Part shown: piece after piece, positions 58,877-64,000 of the stretch
Numbering within the stretch: the first letter of the stretch is position 1
Layout of the letters: the number at the start of each line of letters is the position of its first letter
Assembly: GCA_010093515.1 (NCBI GenBank)
Contig: MU001697.1
Span: 290,063 to 354,062 of the forward strand
Direction: 5' to 3'
Length of the DNA stretch: 64,000 nt
Source: Lineolata rhizophorae
Lineage: Eukaryota > Ascomycota > Dothideomycetes > Lineolatales > Lineolataceae
Made by a program: the position numbers and the translations under genes
Notes under the pieces: model-generated
The model's database searches: none
Seen by the model: the letters and a program-made list of their open reading frames with translations, nothing else
Told to the model about the DNA's origin: nothing

Positions 58877-61397
58877 TTACCAATTTTCGGGGCCAAACGA
58901 GTTACCGGAAGCGACCTTGTCCTGTACAGCCGTACCAGTCATGTCCATAGTATTCTTAAATACGGTATTGCCCCTACGGAAGAATTAGTGGACGGGAGAC
59001 TACAAGCGCAGAAAAACTCACCACCATTGCGGAGCTTGGATTTGGTTAAGAGTAAAGATGAAGAAGATGGTAAGGGTGCTGACGGCGAGGCCGGTATCCA
59101 GACCGGAAGCGGTTAGGTAGTTGAGTCGCGCCCACCACGCAAAGTACCTGCGCCGGATAAACCGCTGAAAGATGAAGCCGACGGCGCCCCAGGTAAGGTA
59201 GTTGAAGGGTGTCGCAGGAGGAATGGACGCGCCCCCTCCGAGTATCAGCGGCGCCATAGCGTACTTTAGCGGCGTGTTCGGGAAACGCTTTGCAGCGAAA
59301 TGCAGCGCGACGGCGAAGGCGACGCCTATCGGGAAAAAGAATAAAAGGGCCGAATAGATCTGGCCGGGGCTAAACATCCGTTGCGGCCCGAGCAGTCCCC
59401 AGATGACAGATGCCGAGTAAAAGACTCGCGCGCCAGGACAGGTAAAGCGCTGCGCCTGCTGCGGCTCACAAATACCTTCGACGTTGTCGAGCGCGAAGTT
59501 GAGGATGAAAATTTGGACGAAGCAGGATATAATAGTGCCGACGACCTGCACCATGAACATTGTGCGTGGCGGGATCTTCATGTAGTGGCCACTGATATGG
59601 TTAGCGCGAACCTTTAGAAACCAAGAGAAAAACTTACTATTTCAAGTCGCCGAGGAATCCTAGCGCATGCGACGCGGTGATGTACCCGTACGTCTTGAAC
59701 ATCATCAGTGCGAGCGGTCTCCCTGGCTGCATGTACCCCATAAGGAACTCTGTGATAACGTTGAGGCCGATCTGGTGGTTGGTAATAGCCTGCACAATTC
59801 CCACCGGTAGCGTCATGACCGTGGAGAAGACAATGGCAAAAGTAAAAGCCCACCAGGCGAACTCGGTCGGGTACGCTAGGACTGTAACGTAGGAAAGCGC
59901 GAGCATAACCAGAAATAGCCCGGCGTACCACCAGATAGGCGCCTCGGGATACTTTTGCATAAGCTTCATGTGGATGTCGGGCTTCTCTGTCTTCGCGTTC
60001 TTGAATTGCGCGACGATGACGTGTCGGAAGTTTAGATAGATGTACACAACGAGCGAAGCGATCGTCGCGAAAGAGAGCCCGTATGTCAAAGCGAACGTGG
60101 TGGACAGTAACAGCGGGGAATACTCAGCGTAGGCGGCCTCGTCGAGAGTGAGGCGAGGGGTGGTGACCCGTGAGACGTTATACTCGACGCCGGTGTTGTC
60201 ATACGTGAGCGAGTCGCCGATGGGAAGAAACCGGGCGTACCAGGCACCGCTGTAGTGCAAGCCGATGGTGGTAATGATGTAGAAGATGACGACGCCGACC
60301 ATTGAGTTGGCGATGGCGTACCACGGGGGAATCATAGGGTTGCCGAGGAAACCAACAATAGTAGTCCAGTCAAGTGTCAACGGGATCAACCCGAGCCCGG
60401 TGGTTCCGCCGAAGAGCTGGTTGACGACGGGGTTCTGCGGGTATGCCCAGGTGACGAAAGTGATCATGCTCAGGCACTGGAACAGGTACCCTGGGATCCA
60501 GTAGTATAGGTAGGCGCCGAGGAAGATGACGCCGAACCACTTGAACCGCGACATCTTGCCGCCCAGGACGTTCGGGTCGGGCTTGACCTCCTTTTCGTGC
60601 ATGACATGCGTCAGCGTCACCGACACGAGGTTGCCGGGCCAGATCATGGCGGCTGGGTAGACGAGAAACTTTCTGAGGAAGCCCGCGATGCCATAGCCGA
60701 TGCTCTGCGTAGTTACCATGAGGAGAATCTGGAAGCCGATACCGAAGTTCTGTCCGTAGAACTTGTCTTGCGCGATGATAATGTCGGTAGCGTAAGCCTG
60801 GCTGAATGACACTGAGGCCATAACGATGATGACAGCGTGTTCTTTGACGTTGAACGGGCCTGGATTGAGGTTCCATCTGATCCCGAAGAGTGTGCGCTGT
60901 TTCGACGGCAGCCAACGCGCCCACGCCTTACCGAGGGCAAAGGAAACGAGTTGAGCGACGACGGCGCCGATGCTGATCGAGGGCTGACGGAGGGAGAAGA
61001 GGGTGTTGATGCCACTTCCAATAATCGACAAGGTCATCCCGAGCACCCAGGCGCGGATAGTGTTGGCCGGCATCTCTTCGTCCCAGTTCGGCACTGCCGC
61101 CCGCACCTCCTCGTACGGAGAGTTCTCCTCGATCTGGCCTCCATTCGCGCGGCTCTCCTCCTCCCAGAGGCTCGAAGAACTGGTGGTTTTGAAGTCATCC
61201 GGAAGGTTTAGGTCCCATGCGGGCCGCGACAACCGGTTGCGCAATTCATCGACAGGGGAATCGTCCGGTCTGACTTCGGACGAGGTGACTTTGGCGGTGT
61301 CAGTCTTGGCTTTGACACCTTTCAGCGACGATTCCTCCGAAGAGGTCGAAGTCACCGAATTCTCAGTGATAATACTCGACTTCGGCCTGAGAGCCAT
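58877..61397 (-). CDS. OPT-family oligopeptide transporter
   Basis: Proton-coupled importer of small peptides, possibly glutathione, at the plasma membrane. Three exons on the minus strand, 59638-61397, 59022-59591 and 58877-58973, with very short introns (46 and 48 nt), give 808 residues. Motifs: the OPT-family NPGPFNVKEH (NPG at 178-180), a run of about 14-16 hydrophobic spans, and MKIPPRTMF (591-599) restored across intron 1. The last exon adds WWGN...SGNSFGPENW to the C-terminus; without it the frame would stop at QAPQWW. The N-terminal 110 residues are Ser/Glu/Asp-rich and cytosolic. The frame is open to 61592 upstream, but the ATG at 61397 gives the normal N-terminus. It sits alone in gene-poor DNA, with normal codon use and no sign of decay. 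Confidence 0.93.
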
Positions 61398-64000
61398 CGT
61401 GGCAGGTATGAATTCGAAATGATGAGCAGAACATGCACACCTGTCCAAAAGGGCGACACTTATAAAGATAACACGAAGAGCGCAGCTCCTCGACAATTCA
61501 AAAACTAGCAGCCAAGGAACGCCAAATAGAAAGAATGCATAGATCTCCGATGCGAGCGGAGCTCGTCCACGAGGGCAACGAGGCAATATCAATCTACTGA
61601 CCGTGTAAACGCGAGACTGGACTGGCTCACTTCCTTATCTCTAGCGACTCAGATCGACGAGAAGTATCTATCGCCTGTTCTTGGATGAGACGCTCGCGGA
61701 CTATGCCGAGCCAGGGGCCATCTAGGGCGGCGAGGAGTGCATGAATTGCACGTGCCCATTTGCAACCGAGTCAGGCCTATCACCGCCACGCAATTGTGGC
61801 ACTTGCGACCACGAACGATTCAAAAATTTGTGATAGCAATGTAGTTGATGGTGATAGCAAAGAAATTGTACTCGCGACAGAACATTTCCGGCCGGTCGCG
61901 CGGGCTTGGGCATGCCGAACCCCGGTAGGTCGAAACCAACAGTTTACCGACTATAGCTACGTTCGCGGAGAAAGTAGAGCGCCGATTAGAGAATTGAAAA
62001 TTGGAAAGCAAGCTTACCTAGTACTTACGTTGAACTTCATTGCTGCGATCATCCGAAGGGAGATGGTGGATGAGCTCCGGGCTTGCCTCAAGATGCGTTT
62101 CAAGATGCGCGGGGGCCATCATGAAGTCGGGCTCGCGAGCGATGCTCTACCAGGGAACGAGGAGAAGCTTTCCAGCTCAATGGTGCTGTTGACCATTGCT
62201 CGCTTCCAGTGCGACCTAGTCTTGATCCCTACAGTATTACGATAGCGGACACCGCGGCCTCCATGTTAATTCCGACAAGCCCGCAACGCATGAAATCAGA
62301 GGTGCACGGAAAATCGGTAGCCCGTGCCAGCCGAGCTATGTCCAAAGCGATCTGAAGTTTTTGTCGCCCGCCGTCTCCTGGATATAAACAACTCCAAGGG
62401 ACACTCCTGCTTTATCGCGCACTAGGGCGGTCGTTTAAGAGTGGCGCGCAGGACGATGGAGGTTGAGATCCTGCCTGGGCGATTCTCAAAATAACGAGAA
62501 AAGAGAACCAACTAGACAGGGCCCGCTCGTGTAGCAGAGCATGAAGTATTGGGTAGTCTCAATGAATCGCGGATAGATCTGCAACAAGACGTGCTGGCCC
62601 AAAAGACAGTATACAACAGGTTTCCGAAAGCCAAGTCTGGACGAAACGAGCATACGTGTCCAGAGATCCTAAGGACTATAGTAGGTCAGTGATGGACGGG
62701 GCAGCTGCGTACTGGCAGAGTCAGATTGCTGAACGGCAGACGGGGCAAACTGCGGTAAGGACTGATAACTGCGCTACGAGTTACAAATGGCAAGGCGCCG
62801 CCAGGCATGTCACGCCATTCGAAGGGTGTTGGTGTTTGCAATGTCGGGTTGCCGCAGTCAGCAGCCTGAAAGGACGCGTCACCCACAGACGGCACTTTAT
62901 AAGCAAGACGTGTGCGATTCTAGCGGAAGGACAGAGTGTGGACGAAGAGGAAGATCATGTCCCGCACGACAATGCGAAGGAGGTTCGAATAAAGTTGGGG
63001 CACGGAGAACGCAGGTCTGTTCGGTAGAGCATGAAGGATTCTGTTTAGGGCCGGGGATAGGATCCTCCCGTTTTTAGGTACGGTGGCCGTTTCTTGGCGC
63101 TGTCGCATCACGTGTCCTGCATACAGCTCCGATATCAACAATCGGACTCAACTAGACGTTGTACTCTCCACCAAGCGCAAACCAGTCCAATCTCGGGGAG
63201 AGACATCATAGGTGAGTAATAGGCGACAATGCTATCAGCGCTACGGTTTCCTTATCCTTGTTCGCCGTTCACCGAATATCTTCACCCCCTGCACTGTGTA
63301 ATCGCGTTCTACCATACTGGTAATTCCACCTGGGCCTAGAACCGGAAGTTGCTTGAATTGCGGCCATAAGCACTGTTCTTACGGTGACTAGTCATACCAT
63401 TTATCAAGAAATAAAACTTAGTTCCCGTTGCTTTATCTTTCCTAAAAGTGGGCGCAATCATATCCAGCGTTGCGGGTCTCTCGCTTTGGTTCCGTGCGTA
63501 ATGCCGTGCTGTCGCCGCCACCGCCTTCTTCACTCTACCCACTTCGGTTTCGAACGTCAATATCCCGACCGTTATTATCTTATTAACCTACTGAATTTTG
63601 ATCGTAGTTCTCAGCGTCCGTCTACGCCTAGACATCTCATAGCTATGGTTCGACAAACATGGAAACGGTATAATCTCCTTTGGACTAAACCCTACGAAAG
63701 AGTTGGGCGAAATTTTCTTATTGGCTTCCCCGTATACTTGGGCTACAATTTTTCAACCTGTGGCAAGCAAGCTTAGACACTTTAAAAAGAACTAGACGCT
63801 TATACTTAGTTTTGCCAGGACATCACGGATGCAGCGGACCTGAATTGGTCGAGCGACCTAAAACCTTATTGACGTATGAGAAAGTAATAACGTATTCCAC
63901 CACCGAGTCGCTCACTCCACCGAGTCGCTCAGAATTTCTTGGCAACCATCACCACCACTACTACGCGCGATGTTTCAACAATTACACATGGATAAAGCTC
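61398..64000. other. Right end of window, no recognised gene
   Basis: 2.6 kb upstream of the OPT gene. Short frames (61760-62245, 62656-63027, 63384-63776) have no domain and no conserved-looking segment. The first few hundred bases should hold the OPT promoter. A duplicated 15-mer is present at 63900-63931. Confidence 0.45.
63900..63931. repeat. Two direct copies of a 15-mer
   Basis: CCACCGAGTCGCTCA occurs at 63900-63914 and again at 63917-63931, two bases apart. A minor local duplication in non-coding DNA. Confidence 0.8.

Overview
The window is nuclear DNA of a filamentous ascomycete, most likely a Sordariomycete (inferred). Genes are single-transcript and well spaced. Most carry short GT...AG introns of about 46-200 nt, often with a CTAAC/CTAAT branch sequence. 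The proteins include fungal signatures: a large-subunit catalase, an Ada3/Ngg1 of SAGA, an Ies4 of INO80, a Vid30/Gid1, an OPT transporter and a VMAT-like MFS carrier. Exon coordinates were built by hand from splice signals and reading phase. Every multi-exon model keeps an open frame across all its junctions.

Layout. 1-3597 is GC-rich low-complexity DNA without a convincing gene. 3598-5902 is catalase. 9005-10264 is an intronless thermolysin-type (M4) metalloprotease. 11881-14049 (-) is an FHA-domain protein kinase, head-to-head with a coiled-coil protein of unknown function (14465-15988). After a long GC-rich gap come a Ser/Ala-rich unknown (20423-21496), an RRM-like protein (22546-23867) and, convergent with it, a SprT-like protein with an altered zinc motif (24019-25032, -). 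26331-28560 (-) is a GH51 arabinofuranosidase in 8 exons, divergent from an MFS sugar transporter (29304-31073); together they look like a small arabinose-use unit. 31774-32590 is an unknown gene that converges on a VMAT-like MFS transporter (33191-35141, -).

The second half holds Vid30/Gid1 (38757-41699, -), Ies4 (43774-44922, -) and a PA-TM-RING ubiquitin ligase (48659-50953, -) head-to-head with Ada3 (51670-53969). From about 54 kb the DNA becomes AT-rich and gene-poor. It holds a 19-bp minisatellite of about 30 units (56485-57050), a broken gene fragment (57704-58123) and an oligopeptide transporter (58877-61397, -). 61.4-64 kb has no recognisable gene.

No secondary-metabolite cluster, intact transposon, CRISPR array, rRNA or convincing tRNA gene was seen. 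The most noteworthy items are the 19-bp minisatellite with its 19-residue super-period, the SprT-like protein with HQxxH in place of HExxH, the fungal M4 protease with a doubled pro-motif, the GH51/transporter pair with GGCTAA sites in its shared promoter, a 15-nt microexon, and two short introns that are stop-free and multiples of three. I did not find a clearly new multi-gene system.
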